DNA from: a virus
Length of the DNA: 64,000 bases
IMG/VR virus record: IMGVR_UViG_3300042905_002966
Location: 1-64,000 of that record
Reading direction: 5' to 3' (one strand)
Shown here piece after piece: positions 8,384 through 17,657 of the stretch (positions within the stretch are counted from its first letter, which is position 1; the number at the start of each line of letters is the position of its first letter). The notes below the pieces were generated by a model that saw only the letters and a program-made list of their open reading frames with translations, searched no databases and was not told the origin of the DNA. Position numbers and translations under genes: made by a program.

Positions 8384-9859
8384 ATGAAAATATATAAACA
8401 AGAAATATTAGATGGTTTAGAGCAAGCTCTATCATCGAGTAATACAATTGCATATTGTTCATTGGCAGAAAAGTATACACCAAACGCACAACAAAAAACA
8501 GATACTATAGATAAGCTTAACTCAACACAAGCCTTAGAAGCCGGTAATAAAGATCAAATAGATCTTTTCTATTTAAAATCAATTCTGGTAAGTACTGGCT
8601 GGAATAAAAATGATGATGTATTCGATCCACAAGAACTGTGGAATGCTAGAAATACACCAGAAGACAAGCCATTTAATTTTATGCATAATGAAAAGGATAT
8701 TATTGGTCATATTACTGGAAATGCTGTAGTTGATTTTGAAGGCAATCCAATAAATGAAAACAATGTTCAAGTTCCAAGTCAGTTTAATATTCTTACAACT
8801 TCTGTAATTTATACATCGTGGACAGACGCAGAGCAAAAAGAACGCATGGATAAAATCGTTGCCGAAATAGAAGAAGGCAAATGGTTTGTATCTATGGAAT
8901 GTTTATTTCCAGCTTTTGACTATGCTGTTATAGATAGCAATCGAAAAGCAAGCGTTATACCACGAAATGAAAGTTCAGCATTTTTAACAAAACACCTTAA
9001 AGCTTATGGAGGAACTGGAACATATCAAAACTACCAAGTTGGCAGGCTTTTAAGAAACTTATCGTTCTCTGGTAAAGGCTTAGTTTCAAAGCCAGCTAAT
9101 CCTCGTAGCATAATATTGGAAGGAAATCAATTTTTCGATGAATCCAAGGCTTGTGCCTTAGAAATACACGTAATCAAGGAGAATGAAATGCCCGATAATA
9201 TGACCCAGCAAATTATTGATTTGCAAAAGGAATTAGCCGAGGTCAAGTCTGCTAATGAAGCTCTAAAGGCTGAATTAACAACAAGCAAGACCACAGAATA
9301 CGAAGAAACAATCAAAGAATTACAATCTTCTTTAGCTTCAAAAGTCGAGGAAGTTAATATACTCACAGAAGCTAAAGAGCATTATTCTACAGATATGAAG
9401 AAAAAAGAAGAAGAAATGACAGCTATGGAAAAAAAGATGAAAGAAATGAAAGAAGAAATGGCTGTTATGAAAAAGAAAGAGGCAATGATGAAGCGTAAGG
9501 CTGAACTAGAGGAAGTTGGTCTTGATGCAGAAGAAGCTTCAGCGACAGTTTCTGATTTTGAAAATTCAGATGATGAAACTTTTGCCAAGGTTGTAGCTTT
9601 AATGAAGAAGAAGGCAAAGTATATGACTGAAGAAAAGTCAGTCAAGAAAGATAAGAAGGATACAACTATGGCTCAATCAGAAGACGAAGAAGTTGATGCT
9701 TCTCAGGCTTCAGAAAAAGATCTAGATTCAGTAGAAGAATCAGTAGAAGTTTCTATTGCTGAAGCTGCTGAAGAAAATGAATCTGAATCACTTCGCGCCG
9801 TTGCAAGCGAGTGGCTTGGTTCTATTTTAAGATCGACACCAAAAACCAAAGACAACTGA
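8384..9859 (+). CDS. Prohead protease fused to scaffold
   Basis: 491 residues. Residues 60-250 look like a head-maturation serine protease of the S78/HK97 gp4 kind. H101 lies in FNFMHNEKDIIGHI, S170 in GKWFVSMEC, and the domain ends with the typical GLVSKPANPRS near 232-242. Residues 269-420 are a long charged coiled coil, rich in Lys, Glu and Met, and the tail is acidic, as in scaffold proteins. The protease would cut scaffold and capsid precursors after assembly. A strong ribosome site and ATG at codon 269 should also give the scaffold part by itself, as in lambda C/Nu3. Only the catalytic His and Ser are evident; I cannot place a third residue. Confidence 0.75.
   Translation: MKIYKQEILDGLEQALSSSNTIAYCSLAEKYTPNAQQKTDTIDKLNSTQALEAGNKDQIDLFYLKSILVSTGWNKNDDVFDPQELWNARNTPEDKPFNFMHNEKDIIGHITGNAVVDFEGNPINENNVQVPSQFNILTTSVIYTSWTDAEQKERMDKIVAEIEEGKWFVSMECLFPAFDYAVIDSNRKASVIPRNESSAFLTKHLKAYGGTGTYQNYQVGRLLRNLSFSGKGLVSKPANPRSIILEGNQFFDESKACALEIHVIKENEMPDNMTQQIIDLQKELAEVKSANEALKAELTTSKTTEYEETIKELQSSLASKVEEVNILTEAKEHYSTDMKKKEEEMTAMEKKMKEMKEEMAVMKKKEAMMKRKAELEEVGLDAEEASATVSDFENSDDETFAKVVALMKKKAKYMTEEKSVKKDKKDTTMAQSEDEEVDASQASEKDLDSVEESVEVSIAEAAEENESESLRAVASEWLGSILRSTPKTKDN
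9176..9181 (+). promoter_or_regulatory. Internal ribosome binding site for a nested scaffold
   Basis: AAGGAG lies inside the protease/scaffold frame, six bases before an in-frame ATG at 9188. It is as good as the sites ahead of the decoration and capsid genes. It falls exactly at the border between the protease domain and the coiled coil. Confidence 0.65.
9188..9859 (+). CDS. Nested scaffold protein (internal start)
   Basis: 223 residues in the same frame as the protease, beginning MPDNMTQQ at codon 269. It would contain only the coiled-coil region (repeated Lys-Glu-Met heptads, roughly 9200-9640) and the acidic C-terminal tail. That is the composition of a phage scaffold, which must be made in large excess over protease. 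Lambda makes Nu3 from the 3' part of gene C in the same way. The alternative is that the site is silent and the fusion is cleaved. Confidence 0.6.
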   Translation: MPDNMTQQIIDLQKELAEVKSANEALKAELTTSKTTEYEETIKELQSSLASKVEEVNILTEAKEHYSTDMKKKEEEMTAMEKKMKEMKEEMAVMKKKEAMMKRKAELEEVGLDAEEASATVSDFENSDDETFAKVVALMKKKAKYMTEEKSVKKDKKDTTMAQSEDEEVDASQASEKDLDSVEESVEVSIAEAAEENESESLRAVASEWLGSILRSTPKTKDN

Positions 9860-9887
9860 GAATTACTTTTACTAAGGAGAATGAATA

Positions 9888-10376
9888 ATGGCTCTAAAAA
9901 CTGATAGAAGTGTCTTGCAGACAGATATTTCGTTTTTCATGAACGAATCTGCTACTCGCGGTGGCGTTGTTTCTCTTAGCACTGGCGCATCTGGTGCCGC
10001 TATGGATAACGGTGCTGCTCTAGTAACATACGCAGCTAATCCATCGGGTAAAATTCCTGTTGGTCTTCTTATAAATGACATGGTAGATATTGATCTAACA
10101 AGACAGCATCTTAACCAGCATAAGGACGAGGTACAAAAGGGTGGCAAGGTAACACTACTCCAAAAGGGTTATGTTGTTACAAACAATCTATTGGGTACAG
10201 TAACAGCAGGCGCTCCTGCTTATCTTGCCCATAGTGGTAGACTTGCTACTACAAATGTTTCGACAGATAATACTGATGCAGACGGTTCAACAAGACTTGT
10301 TGGTCGTTTTCTATCAGCCGCTGATGAAGATGGCTATGCTAAAGTCTATATCGACCTTCCAAATACAAATACCTGA
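9888..10376 (+). CDS. Capsid decoration/stabilising protein
   Basis: 162 residues, directly before the major capsid gene, the usual place for head-decoration proteins. It is beta-rich, with a GAPAYLAHSG turn followed by a C-terminal segment LVGRFLSAADEDGYAKVYIDLP, which resembles the closing strand of DUF2190-type and related decoration proteins. GC content is clearly raised, as in the next gene, which suggests high expression. AAGGAG precedes the ATG. Confidence 0.65.
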   Translation: MALKTDRSVLQTDISFFMNESATRGGVVSLSTGASGAAMDNGAALVTYAANPSGKIPVGLLINDMVDIDLTRQHLNQHKDEVQKGGKVTLLQKGYVVTNNLLGTVTAGAPAYLAHSGRLATTNVSTDNTDADGSTRLVGRFLSAADEDGYAKVYIDLPNTNT

Positions 10377-10401
10377 GTTAATTAAAAAGGAGATGTAAAA
10401 G

Positions 10402-11400
10402 ATGAAAACAAGACCAACACCTGAGTTTATCGAATTGCTAAAGCGTTCGGGAAGCTCTGATAAGGTAGTCGCAATGGCCGCTCAAAGGGAAATCGCCAAA
10501 GCCCTTGAAACACCAATTCGTAAGGGTGTTTTATTTGGTGATGTTGTAACTTCGATTTTCGAAGCTATGCCACTAGAGCCGGGTGCTACACCTGAGTTCC
10601 CATTGGATCTACTTGCCCCCGGTACTGAGGCAGATCATGTTGCCTATACCAATCCCGGCAATGGTAGAATTCCAGAAAGACATGTCGAAGGTGATTATGT
10701 CATGGTAAATACTTATGGCATTAGTAGCTCAATCGACTTTCTTTTAAAGTATGCCCGTGAAGCTAACTGGAACGTAGTAGCTCGCGCTATGCAGGTTCTA
10801 GAAGCATCATTTGTTAAGAAGATCAATGATGACGGTTGGCACACACTACTCGCTGCTGCTGTTGACCGTAATATTTTAGTGTTCGACAATGATGCAGCTG
10901 GTGGTCAATTTACAAAGCGTCTTGTCAGCTTAATGAAGACAGTTATGAGAAGGAATGGTGGTGGTAACAGTGTTACTGCTCCCGGCCGTCTTACAGATCT
11001 ATACTGCTCTCCAGAAGCTGTCGAAGATATTCGTAACTGGGGTGTTGATCAGCTAGATGAAGTTTCTCGTAGAGAAATTTATGTAGCCGCCGACAATGGC
11101 CCAGCTATAACACGCATCTTCGGTGTAAATCTACACGATGTGTTTGAGTTTGGTGATGGTCAAGAATATCAAACATATTTCACAAGCGATCTCGGTGGCT
11201 CACTTGAGTCCAGCGACGTTGAACTTGTGATTGGTCTTGATCAGAATCAAAACGATAGCTTTGTAATGCCTGTTAAGAAAGAAGTTGAAGTCTATGAAGA
11301 TGAAAGTCTTCATCGTCATCAGCGTCAGGGTTACTATGGCTGGGCTGAAATTGGTTTTGGTGTGCTAGATAACAGACGAGTTCTCGCTGGCTCGTTCTGA
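10402..11400 (+). CDS. Major capsid protein, HK97-fold
   Basis: 332 residues, the right size and place. A helix-rich N-terminus (about 1-45) is followed by an extended loop region (GATPEFPLDLLAP) and a core with a spine-helix-like stretch near 150-175. The closing beta segment (YYGWAEIGFGVLDNRRVLAGSF) is typical of capsid proteins in phages of this kind. No long N-terminal delta domain is seen, in agreement with a separate scaffold. Codons are GC-rich for this genome: 34 of 60 bases at 10561-10620 are G or C, against 7 of 60 at 17761-17820. A strong AAGGAG site and a hairpin just after the stop fit a very abundant transcript. Confidence 0.85.
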   Translation: MKTRPTPEFIELLKRSGSSDKVVAMAAQREIAKALETPIRKGVLFGDVVTSIFEAMPLEPGATPEFPLDLLAPGTEADHVAYTNPGNGRIPERHVEGDYVMVNTYGISSSIDFLLKYAREANWNVVARAMQVLEASFVKKINDDGWHTLLAAAVDRNILVFDNDAAGGQFTKRLVSLMKTVMRRNGGGNSVTAPGRLTDLYCSPEAVEDIRNWGVDQLDEVSRREIYVAADNGPAITRIFGVNLHDVFEFGDGQEYQTYFTSDLGGSLESSDVELVIGLDQNQNDSFVMPVKKEVEVYEDESLHRHQRQGYYGWAEIGFGVLDNRRVLAGSF

Positions 11401-11417
11401 TGTCTTATAACATCTAA

Positions 11418-11457
11418 AGAGAATAAGGCTACCTCGTTATTCGGGGTAGCCTTCTCT
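11418..11457 (+). terminator. Hairpin terminator after the capsid gene
   Basis: AAGGCTACC (11425-11433) pairs with GGTAGCCTT (11445-11453). AGAG (11418-11421) and CTCT (11454-11457) extend the stem past a three-base bulge. The loop is about 11 bases, followed by a short T-rich stretch. It lies 17 bases after the capsid stop. It may terminate or protect the 3' end of the capsid mRNA. The next TTGTGTA-like motif begins six bases later. Confidence 0.7.
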
Positions 11458-11462
11458 TATTT

Positions 11463-11469
11463 ATGTGTA
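11463..11469 (+). promoter_or_regulatory. TTGTGTA-like motif (ATGTGTA) after the capsid terminator
   Basis: ATGTGTA, one mismatch from the recurrent motif, followed by TGAGATATT, GGAGG and the ATG 20 bases downstream. Directly after a terminator is where a new promoter would be needed for the fibre genes. Confidence 0.4.
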
Positions 11470-11488
11470 TGAGATATTGGAGGACAAC

Positions 11489-11833
11489 ATGTTCAGCGCA
11501 AACTCTATGTCAAGCTTGCCAATATCTGATGATGGGAAAAAACCAAGAACATTTTTTGGTTCTGTAAAACTATTTTTAAATAAAGCTACATTAACATTTC
11601 CACTTTATTTCAATAGAATACAGAATTTTTCTTTGAGTATGAATTTAGTAAACTCGCTCTCATTAAGTAGAAATATCCTACACGAATTTATAGTTGCTAT
11701 GAATGCTACAATATACAAGAATTTAAATGTGAATAAAATTTTATCCTTCACATTAAGTAAATCAAATATAAATAAACAAATTAATTTTACATTGCAGATT
11801 AATAAGTTAATAGATTTTTCACAGAGAAGATAA
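11489..11833 (+). CDS. Small strand-repeat virion protein, unknown function
   Basis: 114 residues from the ATG at 11489, which has GGAGG at 11479-11483. A GTG at 11465 is in frame, but it would put the ribosome site inside the gene and overlap the promoter-like motif. From residue about 25 the protein is a run of short alternating-hydrophobic strands about 10-12 residues apart, each turning at Asn (LFLNKATL, LYFNRIQNF, LSMNLVN, LNVNKIL, LQINKLI). This suggests a small beta-solenoid or fibre segment. It lies first in the fibre module, two bases before the next gene. Confidence 0.55.
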   Translation: MFSANSMSSLPISDDGKKPRTFFGSVKLFLNKATLTFPLYFNRIQNFSLSMNLVNSLSLSRNILHEFIVAMNATIYKNLNVNKILSFTLSKSNINKQINFTLQINKLIDFSQRR

Positions 11834-11835
11834 CT

Positions 11836-12555
11836 ATGCCATTAAAATTATCAGATAGAGTAAGAGAAAATACTACTACTGTTGGTTCTGGTATTTTATC
11901 ATTAGTCGGTAATACAGATGGATTTAGAAGGTTTGATAATGTATTGGCTAGCGGAGATATAACCTATTATTGTATAGAAGAAAATGATAAATTTGAGATT
12001 GGTATTGGCACTTATCAAAACAATAGCATATCTAGAGATTATATACTACAAAGCACTCAGTCTGGATCAAAAATTAATCTTGGTGGTAGTGGCGTAGTAT
12101 TTTTAACATATCCAGCAGATAAAGCTGTATATAAAAATCAAGAAGATCAAACATTAATTGGGCCGTCTGGTATTAGATTCAATGATGGATCTATACAGAC
12201 TTCGGCTTTGTCATCGTCTGTTACTCAAGATATATCATATATATCTGGAATTGCCATTTATAGTTCTGGAGAAATCAATAATAATTATGTTAATATAAAT
12301 TCTGACTATACTGTGTCTAAATCTAATAACAAAATTTTTGTTGATTGTTCATCATCAAATATAAATGTGTATATACCTACAGCATCTGGATTAGGTGGCA
12401 AAGGTTTTACTATCAAAAAAATTACTGGCAATAATGACTTATATATTAGGGCCACTGGTATGGAAACTGTAGATGGTCAGAATCCATATACAGTATTTCA
12501 CGCATATGAAAGTATAAATATTACTTCTAATAATAATAACTGGTTTATCACTTAA
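11836..12555 (+). CDS. Tail-fibre/virion attachment protein
   Basis: 239 residues. The N-terminal 100 residues match a module common at the head of phage fibre proteins: KLSDRVRENTTT, then GFRRFDNVLASGD, YYCIEENDKFEIGIGTY and VFLTYPADKAV. The middle contains GIRFNDGSIQTSA. The last 70 residues form a beta domain ending NNNNWFIT, which recurs at the end of the next gene. The N-terminus probably docks on the virion. It is co-oriented and adjacent to three further fibre genes. Confidence 0.7.
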   Translation: MPLKLSDRVRENTTTVGSGILSLVGNTDGFRRFDNVLASGDITYYCIEENDKFEIGIGTYQNNSISRDYILQSTQSGSKINLGGSGVVFLTYPADKAVYKNQEDQTLIGPSGIRFNDGSIQTSALSSSVTQDISYISGIAIYSSGEINNNYVNINSDYTVSKSNNKIFVDCSSSNINVYIPTASGLGGKGFTIKKITGNNDLYIRATGMETVDGQNPYTVFHAYESINITSNNNNWFIT

Positions 12556-12575
12556 TATCATATAAAGGAAGCATT

Positions 12576-13715
12576 ATGTCATTTCAGCCTTATTCTAGAA
12601 TACCAAGCGGCATAGTTTATTTTGGAACGCCGTCATCAGATTCTTTATATGAATCAGATTCCAGTTTTACCATTGGTGGCGGTTATTTGTCAGCATCAAA
12701 TATTAAATTACAAAATAATGGTACATTGGGCAGTAATGGAACCCCCAATGCTATTACTATTGCTTCAGACGGTGATGTTAGTATATATGGAAATTTAACT
12801 GTCAATGGCACAACAACTACGGTAAATTCCACTACTGTTCTTGTTGAAGATCCTATTATATTGTTAGGTAGTGGTTCACCATCTACTGATGACAATAAAG
12901 ATCGTGGTATATCTTTTAATTATTATGATGGAACTGCCAAAAAGGGATTTTTTGGTTACGATGATAGTATTAGTAAATTCATTTTCGTAACTGGGGCATC
13001 GATTGTTAATGAGATTGTATCTGGCACAAAGGGTATAATTGTAGCAGATATAGATGGGAGTGCCGCATCATTAACTAATGGTAGATATATACAAGTTTCA
13101 AATCAGATTTCTGGATCTGGTATGTTTGATGGTTCTTCGGATCTCAACATATCTGTCGCATTAACAGCAGATGCTATTACAGATCAAACTGAAGCAACTG
13201 TAGCATATGACGATCACTATTTCTTAGTTGCTAGTGGAACATCGCTCAGAAAGATAAGTAAATCTAATTTTGCTAATTTGGCTATGAGTAATTTCACTAT
13301 TACCGATGGCACCACATCTCAACAAATCGATAATGGTGAAGGTATCTATTTTATAGATAGCGATACAATAGATTTCACTGTTGCTGCAACTAATTTTGTA
13401 AGTGGCGTTGTAAAAAATAATAGCATTACCGAATCTAAACGAAGTAGAACAGTTGAAACAGTAACATCAAGCAAAACTATAGATAAAGATATTACTTTGG
13501 CTGACTGCACTTCTGGTAATTTAACACTATCTTTACCAGAAAATGATACAGCTGGTAAAATTGTAGTAGTAAAAAGAATCGATAGTTCTGCTAATAATGT
13601 TATCATTTCAAGAACTGGATCTGATACAATTGATGGATCTACAGAATTTAGACTATATCATATATATGAAACATTAACAGTCGTAAGTAACGGAGCCAAC
13701 TGGTATATAATATAA
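12576..13715 (+). CDS. Tail-fibre protein, second
   Basis: 379 residues. It carries the repeat-type shaft segment GNLTVNGTTTTVNS followed by DPIILLG, DRGISFNYYDG and KGFFGYDDS. I know this combination from fibre and structural proteins of large marine phages. The last 70 residues (NLTLSLPEND to NWYII) are a diverged copy of the terminal domain of the preceding protein, so part of this gene arose by duplication or module exchange. The gene ends one base before the start of the large fibre. Confidence 0.7.
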   Translation: MSFQPYSRIPSGIVYFGTPSSDSLYESDSSFTIGGGYLSASNIKLQNNGTLGSNGTPNAITIASDGDVSIYGNLTVNGTTTTVNSTTVLVEDPIILLGSGSPSTDDNKDRGISFNYYDGTAKKGFFGYDDSISKFIFVTGASIVNEIVSGTKGIIVADIDGSAASLTNGRYIQVSNQISGSGMFDGSSDLNISVALTADAITDQTEATVAYDDHYFLVASGTSLRKISKSNFANLAMSNFTITDGTTSQQIDNGEGIYFIDSDTIDFTVAATNFVSGVVKNNSITESKRSRTVETVTSSKTIDKDITLADCTSGNLTLSLPENDTAGKIVVVKRIDSSANNVIISRTGSDTIDGSTEFRLYHIYETLTVVSNGANWYII

Positions 13716-13716
13716 C

Positions 13717-16700
13717 ATGTATAGCTTAACATTACAAAATGCTGCTGGTGATAGTATAATTACTAGTGGAGATATTATAGGAAGAGTAAATTTTGCTGTT
13801 CCAGCAGAATCTGATGGATATTCAGCAACTTATATTTCTTCATTTATTAACTCTGAAGCAGAGGGTCCATTTAGTAGTGGCTCAAATCCAGCTGGATTAG
13901 TTTTTGGCGTATCATCAGCTGATCCATATCCCGCTACTGGTGTATTAAAAATATCTTCCGATGGTCATTTCTTGCCACTAATGAGTGGAGTCTATGATAT
14001 AGGTGCTTCTAATTTAAAGTTTAGAAATTGCTATATTGAAAATGGTAATTTTGATAATTTAAATATTAGTGGCGTCAGCGTAAGTTTTAGTGGTCATATG
14101 CATATGTCTTCTGATATTATTGATTTTTCTGAAGCCGTAGATGATAGAGTTAATAATTTATTAATAGAAGGAACCGGCGTTCAATTATCATATAATGATA
14201 GCGGAAATGCTTTGATAATAAATAATCTTCATACTGAGATTAACGAATTAAGTCTTGAGCCTCAAGGATTTGTTAATAGACTTGATAGTATTTTAAGTTT
14301 TAATGACTCTACTAGAACTTTTACCATTCAACCAAGTGGTTCTAGTTATGATGTTTATATCGAGGGAGTAAAATTTACTAAGACAGCACCTGAGACAGTT
14401 GTCATTGGTAGTGGTACAGCATTAAATTATTTACATTTTGATGTAGCAACTAAGCAACTACACAATAAAACTACAGAATTTAATTTTGATACAGATGTAC
14501 CAATTGCCTATATTCATTGGAATGCTAATATTAACCAAAGTACGTTTTTTGGAGAAGAACGTCATGGTATAAGAATGGATAGTTCCACTCATAAGTGGAT
14601 TCACAATACTTTTGGTATGCAATATATCAACGGCCTCAGTATTGGTAATTATGTTTTATTAGGCGATGGTAGTTCAAATAGTCATGCGCAAATAAGTGTT
14701 AGCGATGGTACTCTATACCAAGAAGATATAGTTATTAATATAATGGACGGCGACAACGGTGTTGAATTTACCCAACAATTATATCCAACTGGATACTTTC
14801 CAGTATATTATCATAGTGGTGTTACTGGTCAGTGGGTAAGAGATTCTTCAACACCATATCCAGTTAAATACGATGCTACAAGGGCATTATATAATTTATA
14901 TTCTGGTGGAACTTGGTCAGTTATTAATGTTCCAAATAATAGATATTTTGCAATGTGGCTTGTTGCCACAAATGATATTAATGATCCTATATTGTCAATT
15001 ATGGGACAAAGAGAAGATAGCAGCTTGGGTAGTGCGGAAAATCATAATAACTGGACCGACATTGATTTAACAAATATTCCAACAAATGAGCTACGACCAT
15101 TATACAGATTAATTTTCTTAACAAATAATACTTTTACCAATACTCCAAAAAGTAGTTTACAAAGCATATTAGACTTAAGACGAAGCGTTCTTACAACTAC
15201 TTATGGTGTACCACAAAATGATCACGGTAATTTATTCGGCTTGGGTGACGATGATCATGCTCAATATGTTCATATAAATGAAGCCAGAACTATTAGTGCT
15301 AATCATACATTTACAAATGGATTAACCATTAATAATGGACTATTATCTGCTACTAGTGGTAACTTTACATCATTAAGCGTTAACAATACTGGAGTAAGTT
15401 TATCTGGTCATACTCATTTAAATACCGATATTACTAATTGGAATGAAGCTGTTGATGACAGAGTAAACAATTTATTAGTTGGAACTAGTGGTATTAATAT
15501 TAGTTATGATGATAATGCTAATACTTTAACAATAGCACATACCGGCGTTAGTGGTGGAACCGTTATTTCAAATTATGGTGATAATAGATTATTAACTAGC
15601 GATGGAACAACTACTGGTATTAATGCTGAAAGTGATCTATCTTTTAATAACACTAGTGGTATTTTATTAGTTGGGTCAACATCATTTAGTTCATCAGATG
15701 GATTGCAAGTTTCTAGATCAGCCACTCCCGGTATCGCCATAGGAATAACATCAACGCCATCTAGCGGTAATTCTATTGCTGGCATAGGGGCTTATGGATA
15801 TGACGGTTCATTAAATTTTGCTGGAAGCACAATTAATTTTAGAGCAGCAGAAAACTGGTCATCTACAAATCACGGAACAGATATACAGATTAGAACAACA
15901 CCAACTGGTACTGGCGGTTCTTTAACGGAAGTGGCTAGAATAACCTCTGCTGGGAATGTTGGAATAGGAACCAGTACTCCATCTGCCAAATTGCATGTTG
16001 TTGGCAATGGACTATTTACTGCTGCATTGAATCTAAGTGGTCAAACGGCTAGTACCATAGCAAGTTTTGATAGTAATAAAAATATTATATCTTTAAGTAC
16101 AGCAACTTATCCTAGTCTTACAGAATTAACTTATGTAAAAGGCGTAACAAGTGCAATCCAAACTCAGATTGATGGTAAAAGTTCTTCTAGTCATGTTCAC
16201 GGTAATATAACAAATGCTGGAGCCATAGGTTCTACGGCTAATTTGCCTTTGATAACAACCACAGGGGGCGCTATTACTGTTGGTTCATTCGGCACTACTG
16301 CCAATACTTTTTGTCAAGGAAATGATAGTAGACTAAGTGATTCTCGCGCTCCAACAGGAGCTGCTGGCGGTGATTTAACTGGAACATATCCTAATCCTAC
16401 ACTAACCAATACTACGGTAGTTGCTGGAACATATAGAAGTGTTACAGTAGATGCGAAGGGTAGAATTACTGGTGGAACTAATCCTACAACAATATCTGGT
16501 TATGGAATTACAGATGTTGGTAATGGAACACTCACTTTGAATGTTTCTGGAACCGGTTTGAGTGGATCAGCTTCTTTTACCGCTAATCAAAGTGGAAATA
16601 CTACTTTTACAGTAACTTCTAATGCTACGAGCGCAAATACCGGTTCAACAATTGTGGCGCGTGATGCTTCTGGTAATTTTAGCGCCGGAACAATTACTGC

Positions 16701-17643
16701 TACATTGAGTGGAAACTGTTCTGGAACAGCAGGTGGAGAAACTTTAGGAACCGTTACAGGAAGAGGAACAACAACAGCTAGTATTGTACAATCTAATGCT
16801 AGTGTTAGAGCGCCAATATTTTATGATAGTAATAATACGGGATATTATTTAGATCCAGATAGTACTTCTAATCTCAATAGAGTAAATGCTATTGGTTGGG
16901 ATACAACTGGTAGAAATTATAGTAGAGAATGGATAGAATTTACGAATTATAGTGGATTGTATTCTGCATTAAATGGGGCGCATTTTTATCCTAATAATGC
17001 TAGTTATGGGCCTTGGAGAATAGCAGGAACAAGAAATGGCTGGGCTGGTTTAGAATTTGATTCATATTCTGGAAGTCCATATAATGCTAGTTTAATGATT
17101 AATTCTAATAATACAGGCATCCATATTAATGGAGTTGGTTGGCAGTGGTATTGGGCCGGTGGAGCATTCTACATTAGTAAACAAACCTACGGTGGTGGTA
17201 CAATAGCCACTGTACTTGATAGCAGTAACTATAATAGTTATGCTCCTACTCTTACAGGAGGCAATGCTAGTGGAACATGGGGAATCAGCATTACTGGTAG
17301 TTGTGCAAGTGCTACAAGACTTTCCGCAGATGTAGGCAAAACTACACCCGGAGTTTCTGTTAAAGCCTATGTATCTTTTGCTGGTGATTCAGCAACAGAC
17401 CCAATTAATAATCCAGCAAATAGTTATAATATTGTAACAGTGGATCGTATAGGTACTGGACAATATATAATTTATATAGATCAAGATGCGCCACACGCTC
17501 AATACGCTGTGGCATCAACTGGTTTTAGAACAGTATATATAGATGGAACACAAAAATATACATGGGGATTTTACTGTTATGCCATAAATTCAGCAGGAAG
17601 TCCTATTAATGGCAATATAATAGATTTAATATTAGCATGGTAA
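13717..17643 (+). CDS. Large tail fibre, probable receptor-binding protein
   Basis: 1308 residues. It is a mosaic fibre. A repeated block containing SGH, an EAVDDRVNNLL helix and YND/YDD occurs at residues about 115-165 and again near 555-610. A VGIGTSTPSAKLHVVG shaft element of the type seen in fibres that carry intramolecular chaperones is near 755. The common fibre element FYDSNNTGYYLDPDST is near 1035. A Trp/Tyr-rich distal region follows (1065-1170). The final 110 residues are a separate beta domain and probably the host-contact tip. I see no chaperone or endosialidase catalytic motif at the end. Many Asn, Ser, Thr and Gly residues fit a trimeric beta fibre. The gene after it encodes a likely assembly helper. 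Confidence 0.78.
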   Translation: MYSLTLQNAAGDSIITSGDIIGRVNFAVPAESDGYSATYISSFINSEAEGPFSSGSNPAGLVFGVSSADPYPATGVLKISSDGHFLPLMSGVYDIGASNLKFRNCYIENGNFDNLNISGVSVSFSGHMHMSSDIIDFSEAVDDRVNNLLIEGTGVQLSYNDSGNALIINNLHTEINELSLEPQGFVNRLDSILSFNDSTRTFTIQPSGSSYDVYIEGVKFTKTAPETVVIGSGTALNYLHFDVATKQLHNKTTEFNFDTDVPIAYIHWNANINQSTFFGEERHGIRMDSSTHKWIHNTFGMQYINGLSIGNYVLLGDGSSNSHAQISVSDGTLYQEDIVINIMDGDNGVEFTQQLYPTGYFPVYYHSGVTGQWVRDSSTPYPVKYDATRALYNLYSGGTWSVINVPNNRYFAMWLVATNDINDPILSIMGQREDSSLGSAENHNNWTDIDLTNIPTNELRPLYRLIFLTNNTFTNTPKSSLQSILDLRRSVLTTTYGVPQNDHGNLFGLGDDDHAQYVHINEARTISANHTFTNGLTINNGLLSATSGNFTSLSVNNTGVSLSGHTHLNTDITNWNEAVDDRVNNLLVGTSGINISYDDNANTLTIAHTGVSGGTVISNYGDNRLLTSDGTTTGINAESDLSFNNTSGILLVGSTSFSSSDGLQVSRSATPGIAIGITSTPSSGNSIAGIGAYGYDGSLNFAGSTINFRAAENWSSTNHGTDIQIRTTPTGTGGSLTEVARITSAGNVGIGTSTPSAKLHVVGNGLFTAALNLSGQTASTIASFDSNKNIISLSTATYPSLTELTYVKGVTSAIQTQIDGKSSSSHVHGNITNAGAIGSTANLPLITTTGGAITVGSFGTTANTFCQGNDSRLSDSRAPTGAAGGDLTGTYPNPTLTNTTVVAGTYRSVTVDAKGRITGGTNPTTISGYGITDVGNGTLTLNVSGTGLSGSASFTANQSGNTTFTVTSNATSANTGSTIVARDASGNFSAGTITATLSGNCSGTAGGETLGTVTGRGTTTASIVQSNASVRAPIFYDSNNTGYYLDPDSTSNLNRVNAIGWDTTGRNYSREWIEFTNYSGLYSALNGAHFYPNNASYGPWRIAGTRNGWAGLEFDSYSGSPYNASLMINSNNTGIHINGVGWQWYWAGGAFYISKQTYGGGTIATVLDSSNYNSYAPTLTGGNASGTWGISITGSCASATRLSADVGKTTPGVSVKAYVSFAGDSATDPINNPANSYNIVTVDRIGTGQYIIYIDQDAPHAQYAVASTGFRTVYIDGTQKYTWGFYCYAINSAGSPINGNIIDLILAW

Positions 17644-17657
17644 ATTAGGAGATTATT

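Noticed and set aside
11465-11491. GTG start at 11465 for the small strand-repeat gene
   Set aside because: GGAGG at 11479-11483 correctly serves the ATG at 11489, and 11465 lies inside the promoter-like motif.
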